From positions 1 to 50,483 of the forward strand of contig CAMJPK010000003.1 in NCBI GenBank assembly GCA_946407675.1: 50,483 bases of DNA, written 5' to 3'. Below are positions 39,827 through 48,393 of the stretch, one piece after another (position 1 is the stretch's first letter; each line of letters begins with the position of its first letter). The stretch comes from an uncultured Clostridia bacterium. GTDB lineage: Bacteria; Bacillota; Clostridia; Oscillospirales; Oscillospiraceae. The notes beneath the pieces are model-generated. The model worked only from the letters and a program-made list of their open reading frames with translations, was not told the origin of the DNA and ran no database searches. The position numbers and the translations under genes are program-made.

Positions 39827-41417
39827 CAGCATACCGAAAACAGAAGAAACCGCTTCCGAGGTCCTGAAGGGGCTCCAGTCCTATTGGACGGATCGCTCTC
39901 CCAGCTATTCCACATCGAACATCGAGGAGATGAACAACTGGAAGCGCAAGGCGTGGACAGAGCTAATCGCGCAATACGCCCCGGAAGGGCAGCGCCTGCG
40001 CGTCCTTGACGTGGGGACGGGGCCGGGCTTTTTCGCCATGGCGCTGTCGCTGGTCGGACACGACGTTACGGCGGTCGATGTGACGGAGCAAATGCTGGCC
40101 CACGCGAGGGAAAACGCCGCGGCCTACGGCGCGGAGGTCAAATTTGTCCTCCACCGCGGGGAAACGCTCCCGTTTGACGACGCTTCCTTTGACCTGATCG
40201 TCAACCGGAACGTCATATGGAACCTGGAGTTCCCGGAGGAAGCTCTGCGAGAGTGGAAGCGGGTCCTGCGCCCCGACGGGCGCATGGTGTATTTTGACGC
40301 CAACTGGTATCTGTATCTCTACGACGAGGTTCTGCGGGAACAGTACACCGCATACCGTAAGGAATTTGAAAAGCAGTACCCGGATTATACCGGCGACGGG
40401 AAAATCAGCGCGGAGCGCCTGCGGGATCTGGAACTGCTCGCATACGATCTGCCGCTCTCACGGGAAAACAGGCCGGCCTGGGACCGCAAAACGCTTGCCG
40501 CGCTGGATCTGCGGATCGTTCAGGTCATCGAGGACGTCGGTCCGCTTGTACAGGACGAGGCGGAGCGGGCGCGGGGAAAGCTGACGCCGCTGTTCATGGT
40601 TTGCGCGGAGAAGCCGGAGGAATGCGAGGAGAGAAGCCTCATGACAAGAGACCAGGCGTCCATCAACGCGCACTGGACGAAGGGCTCGGACAACTATGAT
40701 AAAATCATCCATGACGAGCTCGCCAGCTTCCGCGTGGCGGGCTGGCAGGAGCTGATCGCGGCGCAGACGGGAAACCGGCAGGGGCTGGACGTTCTGGACT
40801 GCGGCTGCGGCCCGGCGTTCTTCACGATCATCCTGTCGAAAGCGGGTTATCGCGTCACCGGGATCGACGCCGCGGCGGGGATGCTGGTGAAGGCGCGGAA
40901 GAACATAGCAGAGTACCATACGGAGGCGACGATCCTCGAGATGGACTGCCACGCGCTGTCGTTCCCGGAAAACACATTCGACCTCGTGGTCAGCCGGAAC
41001 GTGACGCACACCCTGCGCGACCATGTGCGGGCATATTCCGAATGGCTGCGCGTTTTGAAGCCGGGCGGCACGCTGCTGATCTTTGACGCTAACTGGCACC
41101 TGCCGCTGGCGTCCGATGCAATGTTCCGCGAATCGGCGGAGCGGGAAAGGAAATGCATCGAGCTTTACGGCTCGGATTTCAGCGGGAACACCATCTTTGA
41201 CGACAACGCGGAGTTTGCCGAGGGAAAGCGTTCCCCGCATCCGCTGGGCGACCTGATGCGCCCGGACTGGGACTGCGGCATTCTGCGCGCCGTCGGCTTC
41301 TCGGACATTTCCTATGACCGGGATATCACGGGCCCGCTCTGGGATGACAAGGAAAAGCTGGTCTACGGCAATACACCGATGTTCATGCTGCGGGCGAACA
41401 AGCCAATTAACGCATGA
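39816..41417 (+). CDS. Double class I SAM-dependent methyltransferase
   Basis: A 533-residue protein made of two related methyltransferases in one frame. Half 1 (about 1-270): VLDVGTGPGFFAMALSLVGH, TAVDVTEQMLAHA, VNRNVIWNLEFPEEALREW, VYFDANWYL. Half 2 (about 280-533): VLDCGCGPAFFTIILSKAGY, TGIDAAAGMLVKA, VSRNVTHTLRDHVRAYSEW, LIFDANWHLPL. Both keep SAM motifs, so both may be active. Similar single-domain proteins occur near metal-chelate ABC transporters in Clostridia. No stop or frameshift separates the halves. The acceptor is unknown; a metal ligand, corrinoid-like cofactor or metalloid are possible. Confidence 0.87.
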   Translation: MVSNSIPKTEETASEVLKGLQSYWTDRSPSYSTSNIEEMNNWKRKAWTELIAQYAPEGQRLRVLDVGTGPGFFAMALSLVGHDVTAVDVTEQMLAHARENAAAYGAEVKFVLHRGETLPFDDASFDLIVNRNVIWNLEFPEEALREWKRVLRPDGRMVYFDANWYLYLYDEVLREQYTAYRKEFEKQYPDYTGDGKISAERLRDLELLAYDLPLSRENRPAWDRKTLAALDLRIVQVIEDVGPLVQDEAERARGKLTPLFMVCAEKPEECEERSLMTRDQASINAHWTKGSDNYDKIIHDELASFRVAGWQELIAAQTGNRQGLDVLDCGCGPAFFTIILSKAGYRVTGIDAAAGMLVKARKNIAEYHTEATILEMDCHALSFPENTFDLVVSRNVTHTLRDHVRAYSEWLRVLKPGGTLLIFDANWHLPLASDAMFRESAERERKCIELYGSDFSGNTIFDDNAEFAEGKRSPHPLGDLMRPDWDCGILRAVGFSDISYDRDITGPLWDDKEKLVYGNTPMFMLRANKPINA

Positions 41418-41470
41418 ACCGCGCCCCGCCGTTAGATACACACAAACCCTATGAAGTGAATAAGAAACCT

Positions 41471-41506
41471 GACGGCGCACACTCCAACCCCGGAGCGTGC
41501 GCCGTC
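41471..41506. terminator. Two-way terminator-like hairpin
   Basis: A 15-bp stem with one mismatch (41471-41485 with 41492-41506) lies between converging genes. Confidence 0.7.
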
Positions 41507-41512
41507 GTCCTC

Positions 41513-42652
41513 TCATATCTTCTCTCTGCGCATACTGATCTGATCATACCGCTTTTTCAGCTCTGCCGCCTTGATCCTCCCGTTGATCGCGTCGTCCCGC
41601 AGATCCTGCACCTGCCGCATCCAGCGGTTCCATTCATCCGTCGAAAGCGTCCCCCGGTGCTTCTGCCCTTTTAAGCGATTGGTCACACGCCGGTATTCCA
41701 CGCGGATGTCCTCGGTGCCGTTCAGACGAACCTCTCTGCGGTGCGCGCCGACCTGCCGGCAGGTCTTGTTCGGCTCGCCCGGCGCGGGGTTCTCGCAGTA
41801 GCGCGTATCGTATCCGCTCTCCAGCAGAAACCACCTCCCGCAGTGCGCGCAGCGCCGCGGCAGGTGACCGGCGGCAAGGCCCCGCATCAAATCCAGAGAA
41901 AGAAAAGCGCCGACGTCCTCAAAGAACACTTCCTCCGCCAGAAGGTAAGCGCCTTTCTCTTTCGGATGGGGTACAGTGCGATACGTAATCTCCACCGGAA
42001 AATGTGCTGGGAAAAAACGGCGGTCCAGTTCCTGCCGGTAGTCCTGCCGGCGCAGCTCAAACGCGCCTCCCGTGAGCTCCTCATCGTCCAGCGCGTCAGA
42101 GGCGAGGATGTGCTCAAACTGAACATGGGTAAAGTAAGTAGAAAGGCACTTTGCGTAACCAGCGGCGGAGCGGTCTTCAACCTCAGAAAAGTAATTCTCC
42201 AAAAGCAGCGCGGCTCTTTCCCGAAACGCACGGAGCGAAGGAACAAGGTTCCGCAGCTTCCTTTGCCACGCCAAAAGCTGTGTGTGTTCCTCCAACCCCT
42301 CCGTCCGCATCCGCTCGCGGACCTCCGGGTATCGCCGGAGGATCAAAACGCTCGGCGTGTGTTTCGTTTCCAGCTCAGCGTAGACCGGGAGCTTCGAGAG
42401 CAGAGAGAAAAAAGCATCCATCGCCTGATTCGTAAATCCCGCCTGCGACGGATCATAGTCGCCGGAGAGATAGGCGGCGATCTCACGCTGCAGCTCTGCG
42501 CTCCGGTGATCGACCTCTTCCAAAACCTGCTCGTCCAGATTCAGCACATCCACAGTCGCGGCGCCCAGCGGGAGCGTGCGCTTCGGAAAGAGCACATTCC
42601 CGCCGCCGAATAGCGCGCGGAACCCGTCAACAAAGTCGTATGCGTGGTACAT
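41513..42652 (-). CDS. DUF6076-like element protein with zinc-finger end
   Basis: A 379-residue protein. A long helical N-terminal part has no familiar motif; near residue 280 a Cys cluster CAHCGRWFLLESGYDTRYCE with later Cys in NKTCRQVGAHRRE looks like a CGNR-type zinc finger, followed by a basic helical tail. Proteins of this look are common cargo of mobilisable elements in Clostridia. Start ATG at 42652 follows GGGAGGAA. It faces away from the mobilisation genes. Role unknown; DNA or RNA binding is likely. Confidence 0.75.
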   Translation of the reverse strand: MYHAYDFVDGFRALFGGGNVLFPKRTLPLGAATVDVLNLDEQVLEEVDHRSAELQREIAAYLSGDYDPSQAGFTNQAMDAFFSLLSKLPVYAELETKHTPSVLILRRYPEVRERMRTEGLEEHTQLLAWQRKLRNLVPSLRAFRERAALLLENYFSEVEDRSAAGYAKCLSTYFTHVQFEHILASDALDDEELTGGAFELRRQDYRQELDRRFFPAHFPVEITYRTVPHPKEKGAYLLAEEVFFEDVGAFLSLDLMRGLAAGHLPRRCAHCGRWFLLESGYDTRYCENPAPGEPNKTCRQVGAHRREVRLNGTEDIRVEYRRVTNRLKGQKHRGTLSTDEWNRWMRQVQDLRDDAINGRIKAAELKKRYDQISMRREKI

Positions 42653-42801
42653 CGTTCTTCCTCCCGGCATCACGGATAGAGATTCCGTTTGTATCTGATC
42701 TGCGCTCCGCCTCTTGCAAAGCGTGAGCGCGTCTGTTACAGTCGCATCATAACCGACAAAAGAAATAATGTCAATCCGCTATTTAGAAAGGAGAAAAAGA
42801 A

Positions 42802-43152
42802 TTGAAACAACACGGAAGATTCTTTCAGGTGGACGAGCGTGTATTTGACTGCCGACTCAAGCCGATCGAATTCGCCGTCTACTGCTATCTCGTCTCCTGC
42901 GCCGGAAGCCGCGGAAGCTGTTATCCGGCGATGCGCACGATTGCAAAAAAGTGCTCGTGCTCTGAGAGTGCGGCGCGCAGCGCGATCAAAACACTCACCG
43001 CGCTGGGGCTCATCAGCAAGGAATACGGTTACCGGGAAAACCGCTACGGCATCCGGCAGCAGACCAGCAATCTCTATCACATCAAGTCGATCCCACTGTA
43101 CTACGAGAAAGGGGAGCCGAGATATGACTGGGACAGGGAACTGCCGTTTTGA
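42802..43152 (+). CDS. Helix-turn-helix (RepA-like) DNA-binding protein
   Basis: A 116-residue protein with a winged helix-turn-helix: FFQVDERVFDCRLKPIEFAV, CYPAMRTIAKKCSCSESAAR then SAIKTLTALGLISKEYGYRE, as in the N-terminal domain of plasmid replication initiators and element regulators. Start is TTG after GAAAGGAG. It opens the mobilisation region of island B, so it may control transfer or early replication of the excised circle. The rest of a replication protein is not present. Confidence 0.82.
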   Translation: MKQHGRFFQVDERVFDCRLKPIEFAVYCYLVSCAGSRGSCYPAMRTIAKKCSCSESAARSAIKTLTALGLISKEYGYRENRYGIRQQTSNLYHIKSIPLYYEKGEPRYDWDRELPF

Positions 43153-43455
43153 GAGCCTGTGCGCCCTTGTGCGCGGCGGTCGGAGCAGTGGCAGCACGCC
43201 GGCCCCTCCGAGGCATTTCGACGGGGAATCAGCGGTTTTTGAGGCGATTTCCACGGAGAAAACGCAAAGCAGGATAAAGAACCGGCGTCGTGCCCGCGCC
43301 GGTTCACCGGACTTCTGCCCGCAGTGCGGGCAGTCTGGACGCTTCAGCCCTGGGGTCAAAGCCGGAGAAGAAAAGAGCGCCTGCGGTCACAGCGTCGTGT
43401 GTTCCGCAGAAAAGCAGAAGAATCCGTGGGGTCTGCTCCCCAGAAAGGAAACACA
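43153..43455. other. Possible oriT region
   Basis: No gene is convincing in these 303 bp. They hold inverted repeats GAACCGGCG/CGCGCCGGTTC (about 43279-43308) and CTGCCCGCA/TGCGGGCAG (about 43315-43334), directly before the mobilisation accessory gene, where MobP-type elements usually have oriT. No nic-site match could be made by eye. Confidence 0.4.
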
Positions 43456-43875
43456 ATGAGTGAGAAAACAAAATTCGCCCTCTATCTGTCGTCAGAAAGA
43501 AAGGCGGAGCTGGAACGGCGGTATCCGGAGGACGGCAGCCATAGCCAGACGGAATTCGTCGACCATGCCCTGGCGTTTTATCTGGATTATCTCAGCGCGA
43601 AGAACGCCGGCGCCTTCCTCCCGAAAGCGGTCAGCGCGGTGATCGAAGGGCGGCTCGGTCAGTTTGAGGAGCACATGGCTTCCCTGCTGTACAAGCTCTG
43701 CGTGGAGTTGGACATCGTCTCCACGCTCAATGCCAGCGCCTATGAGATCGACGACGACACGCTCCGCCGACTGCGCGCGGACAGCGTTCGGAACGTGAAG
43801 CAGACCAACGGGCGCATTTCCTTCGAGCAGCACGCCCGGTCTTCGATGGAAGGTGAAGCCGGATGGCGCGGCTGA
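43456..43875 (+). CDS. Mobilisation accessory protein (MobC-like)
   Basis: A 139-residue protein with a ribbon-helix-helix-like N-terminus (FALYLSSERKAELERRYPED then SQTEFVDHALAFYL) and a helical C-terminal half. It overlaps the relaxase gene by 13 bp. RHH proteins in this position bind oriT and help the relaxase nick. Start ATG follows AAAGGAA. Confidence 0.83.
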   Translation: MSEKTKFALYLSSERKAELERRYPEDGSHSQTEFVDHALAFYLDYLSAKNAGAFLPKAVSAVIEGRLGQFEEHMASLLYKLCVELDIVSTLNASAYEIDDDTLRRLRADSVRNVKQTNGRISFEQHARSSMEGEAGWRG

Positions 43876-45794
43876 TCGTCAAGAGTCCGTACATCAAATG
43901 CGGCGGCGGCGGGCGGGGCGCGCAGGGGTATCTGAAGTACATCGGGACACGGGAGCACGTCGAACTGCTCCCCGACGCCCGACCGCCGACGCAGAAGCAG
44001 ACGCTGCTCATCGCAAAGTTGCGGAAAGATTTCCCTGACTTGAACGATGATCCTGTCTGTGCGGGCTACGTTTCGAATCCGACGAAAGCCAATGCCTCTG
44101 CCCTGATCTCCGCTGTGTTGGAGCAGCATTGGGATGATGCGCAGCGCTCCGAGGTCTACATGAAGTACATTGCCACCCGTCCACGCGCGGAGCGTGCCGG
44201 GAGTCATGGCCTCTTCGGAGATGAAGCGCCGGTGGATCTCAACGCCGCGATGGAGGAGCTGGAGCAGTACACAGGCAATGTCTGGACGCACATCATCTCC
44301 CTCAGCAGGGAGGATGCCGTCCGCTATGGCTATGATCATGCCGACGCATGGCGCAATCTTCTGCTGACGCATCGGAATGAGATCGCCGAGGCGATGCACA
44401 TTCCGCCGAAGGACTTCCGATGGTACGCTGCCTTTCACGACGAGGGAAACCATCCCCACGTCCACATGATGGCGTGGTCCGTCAAGCCGGGACAGGCGTA
44501 TCTGAACCGCGACGGTATACGGCAGATCAAGTCTGCGCTGACCAACGACGTGTTTCGCTATGAGCTGACGGAGGTGCTGGAGCAGAAATCCGTGTCCCGC
44601 GACGCGCTTGTGCAAGAAGTTCGTCATGCGCTGCTGGAGCTGACGGAGCAGATGGAACGTGGCTTCTGCAATCATCCGGAGGCAGAACAGCGGATGCAGA
44701 CGCTGGCAATGGAGCTCGGTTCGGTCAAGGGAAAGAAATCTTACGGTTACCTCCCCAAGCGCTTGAAGGAACAGGTGGATGAGATCGTAGATGAGATGGA
44801 GCGGCTGCAGAAGGTCTCCGACGCCTATGACAGGTGGCTGGAGCTGCAGCGGCAGGTGGACAGCTACTACAAAGACGAGAAGCGTCCGCGGCGAAAGCTG
44901 TCCGAGGAAAAGGAGTTTCGCGCGATCAAGAACGCCGTCATCCGGGAAGCCGAGCAGATCCGGCTGGGGACGCCGACCTTCGAGGACCGCGGCATCGAGC
45001 TGGAGGATGAGGATTGGGATTCCCGTTATGCCTCTCAAGATTTCTGGGAGATCTTCGACCGGATCGACGAGGACGGGGAAAGAGCGATCCGGGAGCTGGA
45101 GCAGCTCGCGGAGGAGGGCGACGCCGACGCGCAGTTCATGATGGGCCGCCTGTACCGGGACGGGCCGATCCCGATCCCGGACTGGAAGAAGTCCTGCGTC
45201 TTCTTCGAGAAAGCAGCAAGGCAAGGTCTGCCGGAAGCGCAGTACGCGCTCGGAAAACTCCTGCTCTCCGATGATCCGGAGATCCGGAATCCGGCGCTGG
45301 GAATGCGATGGCTGGAGCTCGCAGCGGAGAACGGAAACTCTTACGCCGCCTACCGCGCCGGAAAGGAGTATCTGCGTGGGGAGAATGTGGAGAAGAATGA
45401 AACAAGAGCGGGGAAGACGTTTCAACGCGCAGCTGACCTCGAAAATCCTTACGGGCAGTACATGATGGGGAAGCTGTGCCTCGAGGCCGGAGAAACCGAG
45501 CAGGGACTCGAATGGATGAGCAGGTCTGCTTACCAGGGCAACCGCTGCGCTCAGTTTTTCCTGGACCGCCGGGATTCGCTTGCGCCGCCCTCCGTGATGC
45601 TCTCGGCCACACGCTTACTCCATCATATGGCCGGCGTCTTCCGGGACGCCATGCCGAAGGACGCAACGGGGCAAAGCCTGCACATCGACCGAAAGCGGCT
45701 GCAGGCGCTCGTGGATCAGAAGGGCAGACAGGCGGCGCTGTCCTATGCGCGCGGGCAGAAGGAGAACGGCCCGTCGATGGCTGCGCCGTGGTAA
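43863..45794 (+). CDS. MobP-type relaxase with Sel1-like repeats
   Basis: A 643-residue relaxase. The N-terminal 230 residues form the nuclease: an early segment IVKSPYIKCGGGGRGAQGYL with Tyr, and the metal-binding HDEGNHPHVHMMAW (HxH) at about 198-211. A coiled middle (about 250-400) is followed by four or five Sel1-type repeats (DADAQFMMGRLYRDG, LPEAQYALGKLLLSD, NPYGQYMMGKLCLEA). This matches the MobP3-like group of Firmicutes elements. It would nick oriT and lead the strand during transfer; no type IV secretion genes are present, so a helper element is needed. Confidence 0.9.
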   Translation: MARLIVKSPYIKCGGGGRGAQGYLKYIGTREHVELLPDARPPTQKQTLLIAKLRKDFPDLNDDPVCAGYVSNPTKANASALISAVLEQHWDDAQRSEVYMKYIATRPRAERAGSHGLFGDEAPVDLNAAMEELEQYTGNVWTHIISLSREDAVRYGYDHADAWRNLLLTHRNEIAEAMHIPPKDFRWYAAFHDEGNHPHVHMMAWSVKPGQAYLNRDGIRQIKSALTNDVFRYELTEVLEQKSVSRDALVQEVRHALLELTEQMERGFCNHPEAEQRMQTLAMELGSVKGKKSYGYLPKRLKEQVDEIVDEMERLQKVSDAYDRWLELQRQVDSYYKDEKRPRRKLSEEKEFRAIKNAVIREAEQIRLGTPTFEDRGIELEDEDWDSRYASQDFWEIFDRIDEDGERAIRELEQLAEEGDADAQFMMGRLYRDGPIPIPDWKKSCVFFEKAARQGLPEAQYALGKLLLSDDPEIRNPALGMRWLELAAENGNSYAAYRAGKEYLRGENVEKNETRAGKTFQRAADLENPYGQYMMGKLCLEAGETEQGLEWMSRSAYQGNRCAQFFLDRRDSLAPPSVMLSATRLLHHMAGVFRDAMPKDATGQSLHIDRKRLQALVDQKGRQAALSYARGQKENGPSMAAPW

Positions 45795-45872
45795 ACCCTG
45801 CGGGCGCAACAGACACGGACGAATCATATGTATAAAAGGAAAAGCCTCCGGCGGGAGGCGGAAAGGGCAAAA

Positions 45873-46085
45873 ATGAAAAACTGCAAATACAAAAGCTATG
45901 AGGAGATGCCGCTGATGCTCTCGGTGCCGGAGGTGGCTTCAGTGCTGGGCATCAGCAGGGCTGGCGCCTACGAGCTGGTGAAAGAGAAGGGCTTCCCCTC
46001 GCTGACCATCGGCTCCCGCATCCTGATCCCACGGGACAAGCTCATTGCGTGGATCGACGAAAAGAGTTCCGGGAATGCGGAATAA
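45873..46085 (+). CDS. Excisionase-type helix-turn-helix protein
   Basis: A 70-residue protein of the excisionase (Xis/HTH_17) type: MLSVPEVASVLGISRAGAYE, then GFPSLTIGSRILIPRDKLIAW. It probably binds the island ends and directs the integrase to excise. An upstream ATG at 45828 has no ribosome site. Its stop overlaps the first 40-bp direct repeat. Confidence 0.88.
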   Translation: MKNCKYKSYEEMPLMLSVPEVASVLGISRAGAYELVKEKGFPSLTIGSRILIPRDKLIAWIDEKSSGNAE

Positions 46086-46120
46086 TCCAGTAGACTTTCC
46101 TCGCGGCTTGTGGTATGTGT
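46081..46120. repeat. 40-bp direct repeat, left of the AbiE pair
   Basis: Matches 48025-48064 at 38 of 40 positions (starts AATAATCCAGTAGACTTTCC). The two copies enclose exactly the AbiE toxin-antitoxin genes. Confidence 0.9.
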
Positions 46121-46207
46121 GAAAGCACAAAGACCTAATAATACAAAATGATATTGATAAAACAGTATTATTGAGATAATATAGGTACAAAAGAGGAGGC
46201 GGTGTCC

Positions 46208-46969
46208 ATGAAGTATTTAGCCGTTTTACAGCAAAAGAAGATATTCACACTCAATGACGCAGAGCAGATGACGGGGAATCTGATGACGGCCAAAGCGATG
46301 CTGCAATCGTACAAAAAAGCGGGATATATCTTCAGCATACGCCGAAACCTGTATGCAGCCGTTGATCTAGCAAGCGGGGAGGTGCTGGCAAACCGCTATG
46401 AGATCGGTTCGTCTGTCAACCGCGGCGCTTTCATCTCGCATCACTCGGCGCTCGAATACCACGGTGTTGCGAATCAGGTGTTTTATACCGTCACCGTATC
46501 CTCCGCAGATCGCTTCACGGATTTTGAATATGATGGAATCCGCTATGCGCAATATATGCCAAAGATCATGAGCGGCGTGATCGTGCCGTCAATGATGCCG
46601 CTGGTCTCGGTAACGGATATAGACCGGACCGTGATCGACTGTATCTATGACATTCCCTGCGCGGGAGGATTGGAGGAACTGCTGGAGGCCCTGCGCCTGA
46701 TCCCGTCGTTGCATGAAGGGGCGCTCCTGAGCTATCTGGAGGAATACGACCAGATATTCCTTTGGCAGAAAGCGGGGTTTATTCTGCAGCACTTTGCGTC
46801 GGAATTCAATCTGAGCGCACATTTCTTTGAGACTTGCAAAAGCAAGATCCATGAGCGAAAAAAATATCTGACAGACTTCGGTGAATCCGCGTACTATCCG
46901 GAATGGAAGCTTTATGCGCCGAAGAACCTGCTCGGCATTCTGAATGACGGAGGCGATGAGCTTGTTTAA
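46208..46969 (+). CDS. AbiEi-type antitoxin (type IV toxin-antitoxin)
   Basis: A 253-residue protein with an N-terminal winged helix (KKIFTLNDAEQMTGNLMTAK then SYKKAGYIFSIRRNLYAAVD) and a C-terminal domain including SVNRGAFISHHSALEYHGVA and VTDIDRTVIDC, as in AbiEi antitoxins. It neutralises and also represses the AbiEii toxin gene that it overlaps. ATG at 46208 follows GAGGAGG; a GTG six bases earlier is less likely. AT content is higher than in the neighbours, suggesting separate origin. Confidence 0.88.
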   Translation: MKYLAVLQQKKIFTLNDAEQMTGNLMTAKAMLQSYKKAGYIFSIRRNLYAAVDLASGEVLANRYEIGSSVNRGAFISHHSALEYHGVANQVFYTVTVSSADRFTDFEYDGIRYAQYMPKIMSGVIVPSMMPLVSVTDIDRTVIDCIYDIPCAGGLEELLEALRLIPSLHEGALLSYLEEYDQIFLWQKAGFILQHFASEFNLSAHFFETCKSKIHERKKYLTDFGESAYYPEWKLYAPKNLLGILNDGGDELV

Positions 46970-47966
46970 TCTGGATAAAGCATTCCTGAATGAAAAAGCG
47001 GCTGAAAGCGATTTCATCCGGGACAATCTTGAAAAGGTCTACCGGCTTACGGATCTTCTGGCTTTCATCTTTGAAGAACCTATCCTGTCTGACAATCTCG
47101 TTTTAAAGGGCGGAACCGCGATCAATCTGACCGTGTTCCATCTTCCGCGGCTTTCTGTAGACATTGACCTTGATCTCAACCGAAGGTGTTCAAGGGATGA
47201 AATGCTTGCGCTTCGAGAGGAAATCGACGCGATTCTGCTTAGATTTATGGCCGCGAGCGGGTATTCACAGGACTCGCGTAAGCAGAAGGAATCCCACGCT
47301 CTTAGCTCGCGAGTATTCCATTATCGGAACGCCGGCGGGAATCCGGATAACATCAAAGTCGAGATCAACTATTCCATGCGGCAGCATATACTTCCGGTCC
47401 ACAAGGCAACCGTAAATGCGGATGTCCTGGAAACCCGTTTTCAAGTCAACGCTCTGGCGCCGATCGAATTGTTCGGCAGCAAAATCAAGGCGCTGACGGA
47501 ACGAACTGCCGCCAGGGACCTCTATGATGTCTACAATATGCTTTGTCAAGGGGTTTTTGATGAAAGCGAAATGGACTTGCTCCGTAAATGCGTTTTCTTC
47601 TACCGTGCCGTGGGCAGCACCGGAGCGTTTCAGGAGGATATTTGCCTTGACGGCATCAGCAACATCACATATCCCACGATTCGCCAAACGCTGCTTCCTG
47701 TGCTTCGAAAGGGCGAGAAGATCGACTTGGAGCACATGAAAAAAGCGGTTCACAGGTTCGTCGCAGAGCTGCTTAGCCCGACAGATCAAGAACGGGGTTT
47801 CCTGCGTGAATTTGCCGAGGGCAGGTATGAACCGTCTCTGCTGTTCGATGATCCTGAAATCCTCGAGCGAATCGGCGATCATCCCATGGCGATTTGGAAA
47901 TGCGAAAGCATCCGTCAGGCGCAAGGACAGAAAAAGACGCAGGGCTTCTCAATGACCATGCTGTGA
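46956..47966 (+). CDS. AbiEii-type nucleotidyltransferase toxin
   Basis: A 336-residue nucleotidyltransferase: VLKGGTAINLTVFHLPRLSV followed by DIDLDL gives the GG..D.D metal site, with later KIKALTERTAARDLYDVYNM. AbiEii toxins transfer nucleotides and stop growth, protecting a population from phage or securing the element. ATG at 46944 is an alternative start; GGAGG lies just before 46956. The gene overlaps the antitoxin, the normal arrangement. Confidence 0.9.
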   Translation: MSLFNLDKAFLNEKAAESDFIRDNLEKVYRLTDLLAFIFEEPILSDNLVLKGGTAINLTVFHLPRLSVDIDLDLNRRCSRDEMLALREEIDAILLRFMAASGYSQDSRKQKESHALSSRVFHYRNAGGNPDNIKVEINYSMRQHILPVHKATVNADVLETRFQVNALAPIELFGSKIKALTERTAARDLYDVYNMLCQGVFDESEMDLLRKCVFFYRAVGSTGAFQEDICLDGISNITYPTIRQTLLPVLRKGEKIDLEHMKKAVHRFVAELLSPTDQERGFLREFAEGRYEPSLLFDDPEILERIGDHPMAIWKCESIRQAQGQKKTQGFSMTML

Positions 47967-48024
47967 CAAAGCGTACCTGGGTACAGAAGATGAAGGGGAA
48001 CTATATGAAGTGAGTTAAAAAACA

Positions 48025-48064
48025 AATAATCCAGTAGACTTTCCCCGCGGTTTGTGGTATGTGT
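48025..48064. repeat. 40-bp direct repeat, right of the AbiE pair
   Basis: Second copy of the repeat at 46081-46120, two mismatches. It lies just before the small gene that precedes the integrase. Confidence 0.9.
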
Positions 48065-48090
48065 TTGTGCTGCGAAAGGAGGCGGCGCCC

Positions 48091-48393
48091 ATGTACGACT
48101 ACATGATCGCACTGCTGGAGCGCTTCGGGATTGAGACGCCGGAGCTGTCGGCACGGCAGGCGCGAGCCAGAGCCGCGGAAGAGAAGCTGAAAGAAAAGCT
48201 GGACGCCGAACAGCGAAAGCTGCTCCTGTGTCTGACGGACTGCCACAACACTTACCGGCAGGAAGCCGCCCTCAGCGGCTTCCTGTCCGGGTGGCGGCTG
48301 GCGAACGGCATCCAAAATGAGCTGGACGCCATCCCGCGCTTCTCGATCATCGACGAGGACGAGGCGCGGATGAGAGAGGAGGGAACCGAATGA
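48091..48393 (+). CDS. Small element protein, DUF6809-like
   Basis: A 100-residue, mostly helical, charged protein (YDYMIALLERFGIETPEL, KLLLCLTDCHNTYRQEAALS, FLSGWRLANGIQNELDAI). It overlaps the integrase start by four bases and follows GAAAGGAGG. Similar small proteins often sit just before integrases of this kind. No function known. Confidence 0.75.
   Translation: MYDYMIALLERFGIETPELSARQARARAAEEKLKEKLDAEQRKLLLCLTDCHNTYRQEAALSGFLSGWRLANGIQNELDAIPRFSIIDEDEARMREEGTE

Noticed and set aside
43153-43455. A small gene between the helix-turn-helix and mobilisation genes
   Set aside because: Frames here have poor codon pattern, no ribosome site and no family motif; an oriT region is more likely.
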